In this document: positions 12,801-26,176 of the stretch, piece after piece
How positions within the stretch are numbered: the first letter of the stretch is position 1
Layout: the number at the start of each line of letters is the position of its first letter
Assembly (NCBI GenBank): GCA_943735955.1
Contig: OX030970.1
Coordinates: 2,621,684 to 2,685,683 of the forward strand
DNA length: 64,000 nt
DNA from: Piscicola geometra
Taxonomy: Eukaryota > Annelida > Clitellata > Hirudinida > Piscicolidae
Reading direction: 5' to 3'
Made by a program: the position numbers and the translations under genes
The notes under the pieces: generated by a model
Seen by the model: only the letters and a program-made list of their open reading frames with translations
Told to the model about the DNA's origin: nothing
Databases searched by the model: none

Positions 12801-15800
12801 TAGTGGGAGATGGATGAGTGAGTAGTGAATGGCTGTATTTGTGAATTTGTGGATTGTTGGTGATATGGCTGAATGAAAGAATCTTTAAAGATAAGGGCGA
12901 AAATAATTAATATAATTATTATTGTACCACAAACATCATTCCAATTAACACAATTGACAAAACCACACACTATTGAAATCATTATCAAGACCCCCAGCAC
13001 CATAATCATCAAGACCACCAGCACCATAATCATCATCAAGACCACCAGCACCATGATCATCATCAAGACCACCAGCATCAGAATCATCATCAAGACGACC
13101 ATAATCACCATTACCTCGATTTAGACCTCCTCAGCGAGTCGGTTTCTCTTTCTTCGACACATCCATCACACGTACAAGACACCTTCGCAAGCATAACAAC
13201 ACTAAGTTATTCCGAAGTGCAATTTAACTGTTGATTGTTTATTTTATTGGTGTTTTGAGTATATAATCTTTTCTAATCCAATTTTGCTGCAGTTAAAATC
13301 TAATTTAACTTAACTTTAATGTTCACCAACATCATCGTCTACTTTCCAGCCTTCCCTACCACCTTCTCCCTTTCCCACCACCAGCAACCCAGTGAGGTGT
13401 TTCGATGACGTAGTTTCTTGCGATGAACATTTGGATGATTTCGTGATTGTTGCTCTGGGCTGCCAACAGCATCGGAGTTATGCCGTAGCCAAACTCCGAA
13501 CACTCCCTCCAGCCCCCTGCCTGCCGCTTCATGTGTGTTGTGTGGTGTGGTGGGAAGAAGTGTGGTCGTGGAGTTTGGTATGGCGTGCAGTTTAGTGGGA
13601 TGTAGTGGTGGAGTGTGGTGTGGTGTAGTGTGATGTTGTAGTGTAGTATGGTGCAGTAGTGTGGTAATGGGATGGTTGTGTATCGCAAAACAACTGATGC
13701 AGGGTTTACATAGTCTATTTTGAAAAGTGGTCCCACGTACAATACAATATTAAACATCTTTAAAGTTTGTATGCGTGCAGTTTGTTTTTCTGGGAATTTT
13801 AGTTGTTTCGGGGAAACATAAGGCTCTAACAAATCATTGGCAGCAGAGAATTAGCTTCATGGGTGTCTTTGTAAATGTTTGTTTAGAAGTGTTCGTTTGT
13901 GTTTTCCTATAGTTTTATTTTTATTTGTGTGTACTTGTTTATTTTTATTTATCGGGTTTTTGTATGCGAATTGTATACGTTTGTGCAAGTCTTTGTGTGT
14001 TTATATGTAATTGTATATTTGTATTTAAGGTGTGTTTGTTTTTGTAGAAATTTGGCTGAATGGGTTGCATTTACATGATAACAGTTGGTTCTATGCGGCG
14101 ACAATTCCCACGATGTATGAAGCAAATAAATCGTTTTTTGTCAAAGAAAATTCTTATTTGGATTTATAGACTTTTTTAAACAAATATTTACTATTTTCTT
14201 TAAAATGTGGATCTAATTTATATATATAATTGTTTATAATATTATTAAATTTTCACAAAAAAGTAAAATAAAATTACTTACTATTATGAATATTATTTTC
14301 ATCTCTATTACTCATTATATTCGTATAATGCCCATTTTTTGCAATTTTCTTAATTGATTTTGCGTGTATCTGCATCAATATTTTTTATTTTTTGTACACA
14401 ACTTTTCTTTCAAACCCAATAAACTTCATAGTTTACGAGTTTTGAATTTTTGACATTTCATTTGTTCGTTTTCGAGTATGGGTGCTTATCATTTGAAAAG
14501 GTCAAACGTGTATAATTAAAAATGTATTTTTCCAATTAAAGTTAACTGAAACTTTTTTGATTCGTTATGCCTCAAATACTATTGAATTTTTATCATTTTA
14601 AAAATGTTTAATTTTTAATCAAACTATTTAAATGTAAACGAGTTTTATTACCAAATCATGTAAATTCAAATTGGGAGATTCTAATGAAAAATGAAACTTG
14701 ATGCTTAGCGGTTTTCTTCGAACGCTTAAAACCCTTTTAGATCTCCTACTTAAATGTGCATTAAATAAATTTATTCGAACATCGCTTAACTTCAATTTCA
14801 AAAAAAAAAATTAAAAAACTATTGGAATTTTAATTTTTTTTCATACAATTTTTTCAAGTATATTCTGAATTTAAATACTCTAACTCGACCTCTATTTATC
14901 AATCAATCACTCATCAGTCACTCATCAGTCATCTTCACGCCATGAATCATTCAACAATATCACTCCACCACATCTTTTACCCAGAAAATACTAAATCTTT
15001 TTTTTCCGAAAAATAATATTTAAACGTGTCTACAAATTGCATGTTCTAGAAATTCTCGTAAACAAGAAAATCGGCTCTGTCTTTCTTTCACTCTCATCTC
15101 CCCTTTCTAATTCCTCCTCATTAACTCAAATTCTATTTTTGTAAATTCATCTTTTTAAAAGCCTTTTCATCATTTTCTTATTCTCCATCTTTCCTCTACC
15201 ATTGATCCTAATTCCTCTCTTTTTAGCATCTCTCATCATGAATCCTTATTCATTTTTAATACTTCATTAGTTCTTTTTTCTCTTCCACCAATTCTTCATC
15301 AGCCTCTTTCCACTCCATCTTTTTTCCCATTACAATCTCTCCATCTATTCTTATTTATTTTTACAATCTTTTTTCTTCTTCCGTCATCTTTTCCACTTTT
15401 CTTAAAATATTTCTTACAACATCACCCCTCTTTCGTCATCACTTTTGTCTCCCATCTTCTCACTATCTCCCACCAGCATCACCCTCTCTCCCACAACCAC
15501 AACCACCACCACCCTCCCTCCTACGACCACCACCACCTTCCCTCCTACGACCACCACCACCACCCTCCCTCCTACGACCACCACCACCCTCCCTCCTACG
15601 ACGACAACGACCACCACCACCCTCTCACCTCGGGCGCTTGAGAGGCGGTGAAGGCAGGGTGTTCGAGGATGACCCTCACCATCTTGACACAGCCCTTGTA
15701 CACCGCGTGCATCAGCGCTTCTTCAATGCAGGAGTGGCTGTGTGCATGGTGGCAGTATTTGCTTAGATGTTAGGTAATTTGAAAAGATTTTAGATTTTAG

Positions 15801-18230
15801 GTATTATAAGAAGATCTTTAAAGCATGCATGTTTGAATCGTCTTGATTTTCTTAGTTGGATGTGTCGTTGGTTGACCCTTCACAATGAATAAAGAACCTA
15901 CTATTTGAAGCTATTCAATTATGCATAACCCCCACACTTTTCTTATCACCACCACCATCATCATTCCCCTCACCACCACCACCACCATCATCATTTCCAC
16001 CACCACCACCATCATCATCCCCACCACCACCACCACCACCACCACTCACTTCACCACCTCCATGAGCACCTCCACAGCCTCCACATGCTCCTTATCGACC
16101 GCCAAATGTAGAGCGCTGTGCCCCATGAAGTCAACGCACTCAAAGTTAAACTCTTCCACCCATTCACCCTTCTTTCCGCCAGCCATTTTTCCAACTTTTG
16201 GATCATTTTTTTGATTTATTGAATCTGTTTTATTTTCTGTTTTATTTCTTCTTTCCATCCTTTTATTATTTAATTCTTCATATTTTTCATTCTCTCCATC
16301 CTCTTTTCCTTCACAATCATTGCTTTCTTTTCCAAACATCTTTTCCTTCACCACCCTCTCCACTCTCTTCTCTACCATCTCTCTCAGCAAATACAAATCA
16401 TTATTTAAAGCCGCTTCTAGGTATTTCTTTTCCTCCTCTGAAATCTGTGTGGTTGTATGTGTGGTTGTGAGTTTGTTTATATTTTTGGTTGCCTGTGAGA
16501 TTGTGTGTGTGGCTGTATGTGTTGTTGTAAGTGTGTGGATGTAAGATTGGTTGTGTGTTTAGTTGTATTTATAGTTGTGAATTATTTTTATGTATTTATT
16601 TATGTTGTATTGTATGTGTGTGGTTTGTGTGAGTTTTGTGTGGTTTAATGTGTGGTTGTATGTGAGGTTGTATGTGAGGTTGTATGTGAGGTTGTATGTG
16701 AGGTTGTATGTGAGGTTGTATGTGTGGTTGTATGTTTGTATTATTTGCTGCTCGTTGTTCTTCGTTACGACCTCACCACCTTCTTTTGACCATTTCGCAA
16801 TCCTATTTTTCATAAGACACATTTATGCTTTTCTCGTTTTGAAAAAGAAAAAAAAGTATTGTTTATTTATTATCTTTGTGATCACTGATTTTATTACGAT
16901 TTTTATATTTATTCTCTATAATATTTTTTAATGAGTTTCATATTTAATTTTTCCAGTTTTTCAAGCAAAGCCTCGCTGCTTAGTTTTTCATAAACTGCAT
17001 TTTTTATTCTTTTCATAAAACAAAACTCAGAAAATCCCAAGACTCGAGAGAATTCTTGTTCAGAATCTGAACTCCAAATCTCGATTTAAGTGCATAGCAA
17101 CACATCTTGAAGCTTTATCAACGTGTAAGTTATACGGTAATAAACACCCGAAAATAAAAGGCATGTTGCAATGTATTTTGAGACTGCATCCAGAAAGGAA
17201 TGGAGTATGTATGTGTGAATATATTTTGCTTGAATGTGTGTGTGAGTGAGCGTATGGAGGGGTTTGCGGATGTGTGTACGCGCAGGAACAATGCTTTCCG
17301 GTTATTTATAGACAAGCTAATAGCATGGGACCCCCAATTTCGTTTCTATGATTATACCCTTTCCGTTATACGTCCTCTAACCCTCCTCCCATCTCTCACA
17401 TACATCTTCACAAAGACTTTCAATGCTTTTTATTGGTTTCTCGGCTCTAAAGCTTCATCAATTCTGCTTTTTCCAGCCCACCGTATGCTTTCACTGTGGA
17501 GCAACATTGACTGGGAATGGGATTATTAAATTACATTTAATTATTTATTTTTAACATTTTTTTTCTCTCATTCTTACAGTCGCGTGGACTCACCATCACG
17601 ATATACATCTATCTCTGCACGAGGCTCTAGCGACGTTGTTATGAGTATCTTTAATCTAACTTTTCTAAGCATTTGTTCACTCATTTCAAACGTTATCTTT
17701 ACGTGAACCAGATTAATTAAATGCCTTTATCCTTTATATCCTTAGTACTTGTTTTCCAATACTATATCTTAGAATTTTTTCTACTTTCAGGGGTCTATAA
17801 ACTTTTATGGTTTATTTTCACTTCTAAAAGTTTAATATTTTGTTGATTCTTTATTTAAATTCAAAATAATTTATACATTTTCAGTTTCACGAGTCCAAAG
17901 AGATATTCAAAGCGATTGATTGACTGATCCATCTCTTCAGGATTTCAATTGGGGTACTTTCTCGTTGGACAAGCAACTAGCACTCTGGATCGTCTCTCAA
18001 TGCAGGAGTAATCCATGCAATTTTCGAAATAATGAACCAAATATACATAATCTCAACCCATGCATACACTTTCTTCATATGGAAACCGGAAAAAAGGATG
18101 CAGGGAGTTTTTATTAAATAGATAACATTTAAATATTTCATTCAAATAAAATTAATTTCCATTTATGATTTAAATACGGAAAAGAAATCTCACTGACCGT
18201 TTTCTCATCGGAATTTCTGAAGACAGACAT
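3820..18230 (-). CDS. TRPC-family cation channel with enlarged extracellular loops
   Basis: This is a receptor-operated cation channel of the plasma membrane. The 25 exons (high to low) are 18198-18230, 17594-17648, 16050-16437, 15629-15737, 13389-13520, 13115-13182, 12599-12725, 12103-12180, 11788-11871, 11437-11529, 11102-11176, 10373-10958, 9866-10035, 9426-9594, 9146-9262, 8645-8712, 7883-8001, 7125-7680, 6310-6865, 6077-6207, 5696-5963, 5400-5480, 5054-5222, 4143-4836 and 3820-3930. They sum to 1,678 codons plus stop. Ankyrin-type repeats ([38 protein letters not shown]) are followed by the TRPC linker ([16 protein letters not shown]), six membrane helices, a pore helix ([11 protein letters not shown]), S6 ([18 protein letters not shown]) and the TRP box ([12 protein letters not shown]). 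The C-terminal half is acidic, His- and Gln-rich. The intron after 11102 uses a GC donor. Exons 1, 2, 22 and 23 rest mainly on phase and splice signals and are the least certain. At about 1,680 residues it is roughly twice the usual TRPC length. Confidence 0.92.
5255..5335 (-). mobile_element. Partial tRNA-like SINE fragment (family uncertain)
   Basis: On the minus strand a B-box-like GGGTTCGATTCC is followed by a GC-rich hairpin (GCTCCCGAGGAGC). No clear A box remains, so this looks like a truncated SINE in a TRPC intron. It is not obviously the same family as the 3183 copy. Confidence 0.35.
8398..8482. repeat. Tandem repeat, about 16-bp unit
   Basis: Four to five copies of a GGATGGATGAATGCAT unit in the TRPC intron between exons 8645-8712 and 7883-8001. 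The surrounding intron shows no coding signal. Confidence 0.8.
8949..9134. repeat. 21-bp minisatellite, about 8 copies
   Basis: A unit built on CAACTCAAATAACCCCAA repeats about eight times with few differences. It begins roughly 12 bases past the donor of the TRPC exon ending at 9146. Either strand reads open, as (TTTQITP)n or a Cys/Trp-rich peptide, but there is no splice signal supporting coding use. Confidence 0.85.
12395..12595. repeat. Minisatellite of CCACATCCATCCCACACCC-type units
   Basis: Imperfect units combining ACTCCACATCCATCCCAC and CCCAACAACTCCAC fill the TRPC intron up to the donor of the exon ending at 12599. Both strands are open for about 100 codons because the unit length is a multiple of three; this is not taken as coding. 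Confidence 0.7.
12985..13110. repeat. Tandem repeat of CATCATCAAGACCACCAGCA units
   Basis: Four to five imperfect units of about 24-27 bp lie immediately downstream (minus-strand sense) of the donor of the TRPC exon ending at 13115. Confidence 0.7.
13521..15628. other. Large TRPC intron with no exon seen
   Basis: This 2.1-kb intron separates two ankyrin-coding exons. It is AT-rich, with a pyrimidine-rich stretch at 15060-15480 and a CCACCACCCTCCCTCCTACG tandem repeat at 15480-15625 abutting the next exon's donor. No missing coding segment is required by the reading phase. Confidence 0.6.
15935..16045. repeat. (CAC/CAT)n tract at a TRPC splice donor
   Basis: Interrupted CACCACCATCAT repeats end about five bases beyond the donor of the exon ending at 16050. 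On the sense strand the intron therefore starts GTGAGTGGTGGTGG. Confidence 0.75.
16635..16735. repeat. 12-bp tandem repeat (TTGTATGTGAGG)
   Basis: About seven to eight near-identical 12-bp copies lie in the TRPC intron upstream of the exon starting at 16437. They read open as (VRLY)n and (YNLT)n, but there is no sign of coding. Confidence 0.8.
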
Positions 18231-19538
18231 GCTGCCAGAGAAAGTTTTGTTAGATCTGAAAGGCGCAAAATAAATACATTTGGGTTAAACTTCGACTGAC
18301 TAAGCCGATTATTTGATACGTTTTCCAAAAAAGGACCTCAGTCTTACTACCAAAGCAGCTTCCTTGTCCATCCACAAACCTCCGCATCCACTTTTATACT
18401 GCTTCGAAGTGTAACCACTTCACTTCTGACTTCAATGCTATATATATGCAAACAATAATGTAGACACAATTCAAATATTCTCTTTTTTTCCACGCAATAT
18501 AGGCAGCTGTCTTTCCATTATCTTCCATGCTCAGTTCATTTTTTTAAATACGCTTTTTTATGTTTTTGTTATCAATATCTTTTTATCTCATTAATTAATT
18601 CAAATTGTTTTATTCACCTCAACATAACAAATTTAATCTGTAATAAAAGTTCTTTTTTTGGAATTTTTTCGCCCTTTTAAATATTTTGGAAGCGTTGAGT
18701 CTGCAAACCAATCTTTTCCCACTTATTCATCAAGACACCCATCCTCTTTGCGCTAATGCTTTTCCAGCCAAATATGTTTGCATTTAACTCCATGCGCCTG
18801 TGTACGTGCGTGTGTATGTCTGTGTCTGTGTCTGTATGCTTGTGTATGTGCGTTTATACGCCTGTGCTCTTGTGTCTGTATCTTTGCGTGTGTGTGTGTC
18901 TTTGTGCTGTTGAGAAAACCAATCTGAAAGCGTAAACAATCTGCCAGGCTCAATTTATTAGCACGGTGACCTTCCGTTTACCGAACACCCCATTCAGCCC
19001 CTCAGATCCCTAAAACACTAAAAGACACCCCTAAAAGCACAGACTTCCCTATAAGTTATAGTATAACATCAAAAAGACCTATAAGATCAGAACTCCCCTC
19101 CAACACATGCTGGCTGTCTTGCTCTTTTTCGCCCATGAAAAGACGCTTTTCGACCCAACTTCGTCTGTTATGCAGCCTGTCCCACAGGCCGACTACCCTC
19201 TCACTAGGGTACTCTTACATTTCTTTTTTTAGTTACATTTATAATAAAAAAAATACCCTCTTACATTTCTTGTTTTGTATTACATTTAAAATTTGTTAAA
19301 AGCCCGAAATTTGTATAATTTAGGAATTATCCGATGAGGACGTGGTCTCTCCAAATATGTGTCCGAAATAACGCAGTGTCCATCTTTTGGTTGCTTCAAG
19401 AAATAGTCCTCTCATTTCGGACACACAATGATCATCATTATGATGTGATCCATTGGGCTGATTGTGCTGATGTCCTTTATTAATGAAATTGATTTTGTCT
19501 TTTATTCATGCAAAAGCAATAAAACTCACACACACACA

Positions 19539-19634
<96 letters not shown>

Positions 19635-20134
19635 CTTAAATCTTTTTCTGCAATACTATATTGACTTCAGAGAACTACAAAATAATTTGCAAAAATAATA
19701 TAAAAAACATAGCACTTTTTAATACTGATTATGATAGACAACATTTGAGTGGTCTGAAGCCACTTCGGGTGTGTGCCACTCAAATCACAAACTTTAGAAA
19801 TACATAAAAAGTATTTGTATAAATCAAAATCTAACAAAAATACTGGCGGCAAAAAAGAAAACAAAATCGGAAAGAGAGCGTCATAATTGTTGCAAGGCAG
19901 CTGAATACATATGAAGGGAGTTTTAACAATTCCGTCTGGAGCAAGATGATGTAATGGTGATTTGATGACGAAGTTAAGGTTCAAGCAATTAGTTCTTGAT
20001 TTAATTGATTTTAATTTAATTTATATTCATCATCATCATCAGTATCATCGAGCTCACGACAATACGCCACTTTAAAATCTTTCTAAAGATTATAAAACAT
20101 ATTGCGCATCAAAAAGAGAAGTTTCCTTTTAAAC
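18231..20134. other. Intergenic region upstream of TRPC and downstream of COLGALT
   Basis: It would hold the TRPC promoter and the COLGALT 3' UTR. Visible content: a degenerate TGTGTCTGTG region at 18790-18900, a (CA)n microsatellite at 19527-19631, and at 19745-19795 a short segment resembling the tail of the SINE at 22915. No supported exon was found. Confidence 0.6.
19527..19631. repeat. (CA)n microsatellite
   Basis: About 50 dinucleotides with a few TA and TATA interruptions. Confidence 0.95.
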
Positions 20135-20411
20135 TCAAAGCTCTCCCATGTCTCCCCTCAGGGAGTTGTACTTCTTGCTCGTTACAGTGTCTATCGTGAT
20201 GGATTCCTCAGTGTCAGTGAAGTAGCCTGTGTATTGATGGATGGATGAATGGATGAGTGGATAGATAGATGAATGGATGAGAAAATAGATGAATGGATTG
20301 AATATTCATATAAATGAATATATATATAATCTAGAAAAAGCCTTTCAGAAGTGAACAAGAGCGCAAACAGGGCTACTTACCTTGGCGCTATAATAAATAA
20401 ACATCATTATT

Positions 20412-20446
<35 letters not shown>

Positions 20447-22569
20447 TCTCATCATCACCATCATCATCATCATCATCATCATCATCATTATCATCATAAT
20501 CGTCATCAACACCTGGTTCTCCGGTGTAGTGGGTTGGTTCGATTAGGAGTGGTTCGGTGGAGACGACAACGAGGTTCTTGCCCTTGAAGTGGATGTTCCA
20601 GTCGTCCCTGCGAGGAGGAGGTGGAGGAGGAGGTGGAGGGGGGAGGAGGAGGAGGAGAAGGAGGGAGGTGGAGGGGGGAGGTGGAGGAGGGAGGTAGAGG
20701 GGGGAGGTGGAAGAGGGAGGAGGAGGAGGTGGAGGAGAAAGGAGGTGGAGGGGGGAGGTGGAGGAGGTGGAGGGAGGTGGAGGAGGAGGAAGGTGGAGTA
20801 GGGAGGTGGAGGAGGAGGAAGGTGGAGTAGGGAGGTGGAGGAGAGAGGTGGAGGAGAGAGGTGGAGGAGGGAGGTGGAGGAGGAGGAGAAGGTGGAGGAG
20901 TGAGGTGGAGGAGGAGGAGAAGGTGGAGTAGGGAGGTGGAGGAGAGAGGTGGAGAAGGGAGGTGGAGGAGGGAGGTGGAGGAGGAGGAGAAGGTGGAAGA
21001 GGGAGGTGGAGGAGGAGGAGGAGAAGGGAGGTGGAGGAGGGAGGAGGAGGGAGGTGGAGGAGAAGAAGGAGGGAAGTGGAGAAGGGAGGAGGAGGTGGAG
21101 GAGGGAGGTGGGTGGGATGGAGGGATGAATGAGTGAAAGAGAGGTTGAGGGAGTTGATGCACATGGGAAAAGTTGTAAAAAAGAATTTGAAACATTGATT
21201 ATGCGATTAGATCAAATGAAATGGATGTTTTCGAAATGTATTTTTTTAATATAAAAACGAGGCTTAAAACTTAAAACAACCAGATTATCTTAAACCCTTC
21301 TTTTCCGAAACCTTCCAACCCTTCCTCCAGCCCCCAAAACGCACCTGGGGTGCTTTCCAAACATGATGGGCAGGTACTCGTCCACAGGCACCATCTTCTG
21401 CAGGGGCGTTTCTGAGACCAGCTTGAGGGCACCACTCCTACTCAGGGCGTACCCCAAGGTCCAGTAGGAGTACTGCGGTTTCACTAGTACTGCCGAACCG
21501 CTCACATACGGTTCGCCGTCTTCGTATAACTTTTTACGGCCTATGTAACTGATGATGGGGGGTAGTGGTTGGTTCGAGGGTTGAGTTGCGATAGAAGTTC
21601 AAAGAAGTTTTCGATTTGACTAATCTACTCATTCATCCACCTCATTCAGTGCATTCGTCTTTCTTTTGAAAGCGTGATATTTCAAACTCTTTTCGAAACT
21701 TACTTCATTACTACAAGCCTGCCTGAACCACCCAACTTTAACTCTACTCACCCACCCCACCAAGCCACCACCACCACCAACGTGAGATCCCAATCAGGCT
21801 GATACTGCCCCAGATCACTCATCACCTTCCTCATATTCCTCCTGAATGACACCCGGAAGCGAATGTCGTCCTCAAAGATCAACACCCTGCCTATAATAAT
21901 TCAAATAATTATAATCAAATTATAATAATTAAGTATATAATTTATAAATCATAAATTATTAAATATATAATTTATAAATCATAAATTATATATTCATGCA
22001 TGGGACATTTGAAGCTACAAAATGGGCCTATTCCCATCTCTCTAGAACATTGAGAAATTGCAGAAAAAGGTTGTTGTTAATCACACTAAAGTTTTAATAT
22101 ATAATAATAATAATAATGAATAATAATCTTACTATTAAATATAATAATAATGATAATAAATAATAATCTTACTATTAAATATAATAATAATGATAATAAA
22201 TAATAATCTTAATATTAAATATAATAATAATAATAATAATTTAATGGACAACATGCCTATATTCCTCGCCAGGACGTCAAGCCACACAAAGTAGTGGCTC
22301 AAGAAGCAGCCTATCTCACCGAGCGTCATCGTGCGACTGTCGGTCGGTGTGGTTGTTGTATTGGTGGTGGTAGTGATGGTTGTACACATACACATGTAAT
22401 CACACACACCAACACACACACACACACACACACACCAACAAACACACACAAATACACACACAAACATATACACACCAACACACACACACACACACCAACA
22501 CAAACATATACACACCAACACACACACACACACACACACATACGCACACACACCAACACACACACACAC

Positions 22570-22658
<89 letters not shown>

Positions 22659-25600
22659 AACACACACGCACACTTACACACACACACACACAGAAACACA
22701 CACACACACACACACACACTAACGTGCCATGAAAGGGGTCAGCATAAGCTGGTAAGACCTTTAACTTCATGGCTTCTATGTATGTCTCGTTGATCAGTCT
22801 AGGATGATGATGATGATGCTGGTAATATTGAAGATTATGATGAGGGAATGATGATTCTGATGAGAATGTGATGATTATGATGTTGTTAGCGATGATAATG
22901 ATGAAATTTAGTGAACGGGTAGCTGAGTCGGCAACGACTCTCGGCTTGACCAATAATGAAAGGTCTTAGGTTCAAGTGCAACCAATGTCCTAGTAACCCA
23001 AAGGCGCAAATGAAAATATGCAGCCTAAGTGGCCTCGAAGCCCGTTCGGGTTATACGCCACTATAATAATGCTCGTCATCATTAATATTAATTGGAAATG
23101 AGCTATAACAGCAAGTATATTATTCGTACACTCAAAGTTACAGTCTAGATGTCCCTTGCATCATTATTATCACCATCACCATCATCACCACCATCACAAT
23201 CATCATAACCACCACCACCATCATCATCATCATGACTCACTGGCCATCGACGGCGTCTACAATAGTGGCGTTGATGCCGAGCAGCTTGAAGCACTCCTTC
23301 ATCTTGTTCCTCCTGTCGGGCCGTCTCAGCAGGTTTATCATGTACACCTGCGTGGTGGTGATGATGATGGTGGTGGTGGGGGTGGTAGTGGTGATGATGA
23401 TGATGGTGGTGGTGGTAATGGTGGTGTTGGTGATAATTATGATGGTGATGATGATAGTGATGCTGATGATGGAGAAGATGATGATGATGTAGGAGATGAT
23501 GATGATGGAAGAGATGATGACAATGGTGATGATTGCGGTAGTGATAAAATGATGATAATGATGTTGATGGTAGTGGCGGTGGTGATGATGACGATGATGA
23601 TGACGATGATGATACCTCATCAAATCCCAGCTTGTCTGCTTTCCTATCTGGCACCTTCATGTAGGACAGACTCTCGAATGACACCTCCTCAACTGACAGT
23701 TCATGACAATTCTTCATTTATTTCACATTTAAAATTTGTAATTCAAAATAATTTTTTTAAACATTTTAACTTGCGCTTAACTGCCCACCACTTCAACCCA
23801 CAACTACTTCACCACGTCTTCACCACCACCAGCACCACTCACCAACACACTCCAGTCTCATATGCAGCAGCTGCTCCCTCTCATCGTCGATGACAGCATG
23901 CTTATCCAGGGGCACCAGCATCAGACCATAGAAGTCCCTGTTCAACACGTACATTTCCACGCCTGCGTCGATGCAATTGTACGCGAAGATGATCAGGTCA
24001 TCGAAGGGGCCTTGATAATCCTCGGTGACAGGGTAGAAGGCCAAGTGGCTGGTCGAGGGGTGGCGGGTTTGGATGAGGAAGGTTGAGTGCACCAGTGGAA
24101 CCTTAGGGAGGGAGAGGTGTATTGTAGGTAGAAGATGCATTCTGGTTAGAGGGTGAAAAGAGGTGGATTAAGTTGGTATGCTTATTTTTCTCTTATTGTA
24201 GTTTATTATATTTTTCTGGTTGGTTTTAAACACCATTAGTATTTCCTTTAAAATGTATTTATTCATTAACAAACCTTGAAGACTCCAGTGATGAAACGCT
24301 TGTGGATGTCGTGGTAGTCATCAGACCTCTTATAATACCCCTTGTGTGAATGGTGGATGGGTTGGAGCATGTTGTATTGGTGGGTTTGTGAATGGTGGAT
24401 GGCTTGAAGCATGGTGAATTGGTGCATTGGTGGGTGTATGAATGGTGGATGGATCCATTTTGGATAAGTGCATGGTGAATCAATGCATTCATGGATTGGA
24501 AAAAAAAGCTGTTGCCCAATGAATTTATACAAAGTCAGATAGATGGTTTGGAAGTTGGGAAGATTAATTGATAAATAAATGGATGATAAAGTGGATGGAT
24601 TGATGGGTTTAAAATTTAGGAAAAAGATGGATTTGGAAAATGATAATGGAGTTTCGAAAACAGATTTATATTTGGTGGATGAGTAAATCATCTTAATTGC
24701 TCAATTAGATACGCCTGCCTTTCAAAAGGTGCCATAATAAATTATTTAAATTCAAAACATTAAAATAAAGCAAACTTAAGGCCATCTCACGAGTGTTTTT
24801 AAACGGCTTTTACAATATTTTCCAGCTTTTGCATTTACGCAACCCAGATTCCTGATTTGAACTCGTCCAGCTGGTAGGATCATTATCAACTTGGTTTTTA
24901 CTTTACCGTCTTTTACGACAGTTGACAGAGGCCTGCTATAAACGTTGATTTGACGGAAGGAATCGAACCCAGGGTGAACAGCGAAGGTTCTACCGCAAGA
25001 CCATCCCGTCAGCCATTCATTCGACTTTTATATTGTTATTGGTTCACTTTTCATGTGACGTCACTCACTTGCTCGTCCATCGCTCCCCAGAAGTTGGTGT
25101 AGTGGCGGGAAAGAGTTGCATTCAGCATGGGCGCCACAACTGGTCTGAGCGCAATAACAAGAATAATCATAATATGGTGAATAATAATAATAATAAAAGG
25201 AATTTTACAAGGATAACTATTTTTCCTGGATTATTAATGACTTTTCCAGAAACAATCAGTGCTACCTTAGTAGGCGTTTAATATTATTCCTAAAATAAAG
25301 TTTTTTCCTGTTGATAATGATGATTATCCCCATTATTATTTATATTATTATTTGTATTATTATAATTACTTGTTTTCTCGGATGAGATCTTTCAAGACTT
25401 GATCATTCAGCAGGAAGTTGTCACAGTCGACAAACTTATGAAGCGACAATGTTAATATTATTATTATTATTATTATTATTGTTATTATTATTTTCATTAC
25501 TAATACTACTCCTCACCATGAGATAATCCACCCACGACACTCGAGCCGTATTCAGAGCATCCTGTCTGAGTCTCAAGATGTTGTTGACCCGCTTCTTTGA

Positions 25601-26095
25601 CCAATCAAAAGGCCCCTCTGAGTCCGAGTAGCCTAGATGCATATGTAATTAGTTGAAGAATAATGAGGAGAACTAGCCACTTAAGCTTTGTAACTGAGTT
25701 TCCACAATTTAATGCGTGGCGAAAAATGTAGCTTTTCTAGGTGGGTTACGAACCTTAAATAAAAGCAATTTATTGTGCTGATTGCAAATATTATCGAAAT
25801 TCGCCACTTTAAGCCCATTTGCATAGCGTTCGTGGCGGTTGCTAGTTATGGTGCTTGGAGTCGGCAACAATCAGTTTGAAATGAGATACATACATAGATG
25901 TATATCTGAATACATACAACGAATATTATACGAATTATTATAAATTTTTATTTTATATATATATATGCAAAAACGCACTTGATTCTGAGTTGTCATTAAA
26001 GAAGTCGACTTTGTTGTAGAGGTTCTCCACAGTGGCCAGCCATTCCTTAAGGAGACTCACAGAGTTGTCAACGTTGTGGTCACTGCGGATCCTGT

Positions 26096-26176
<81 letters not shown>

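Noticed and set aside
20388..20512. Poly-Asp C-terminal extension of the collagen galactosyltransferase
   Set aside because: It is read-through into a (CAT)n intron. The donor at 20513 joined to 20226 gives the expected family C-terminus.
20589..21195. Overlapping Gly/Glu/Arg-rich and Ser/Pro-rich ORFs
   Set aside because: All six frames are open because the tract is a purine/pyrimidine repeat; it is intronic to COLGALT.
22294..22793. Long ORFs of His-Thr, Cys-Val or Tyr-Thr repeats
   Set aside because: They are translations of a (CA)n microsatellite, open in several frames and on both strands at once.
23145..23717. Single 190-residue His-rich protein on the minus strand
   Set aside because: It merges two real COLGALT exons with a (GAT)n intron read in a partly wrong frame.
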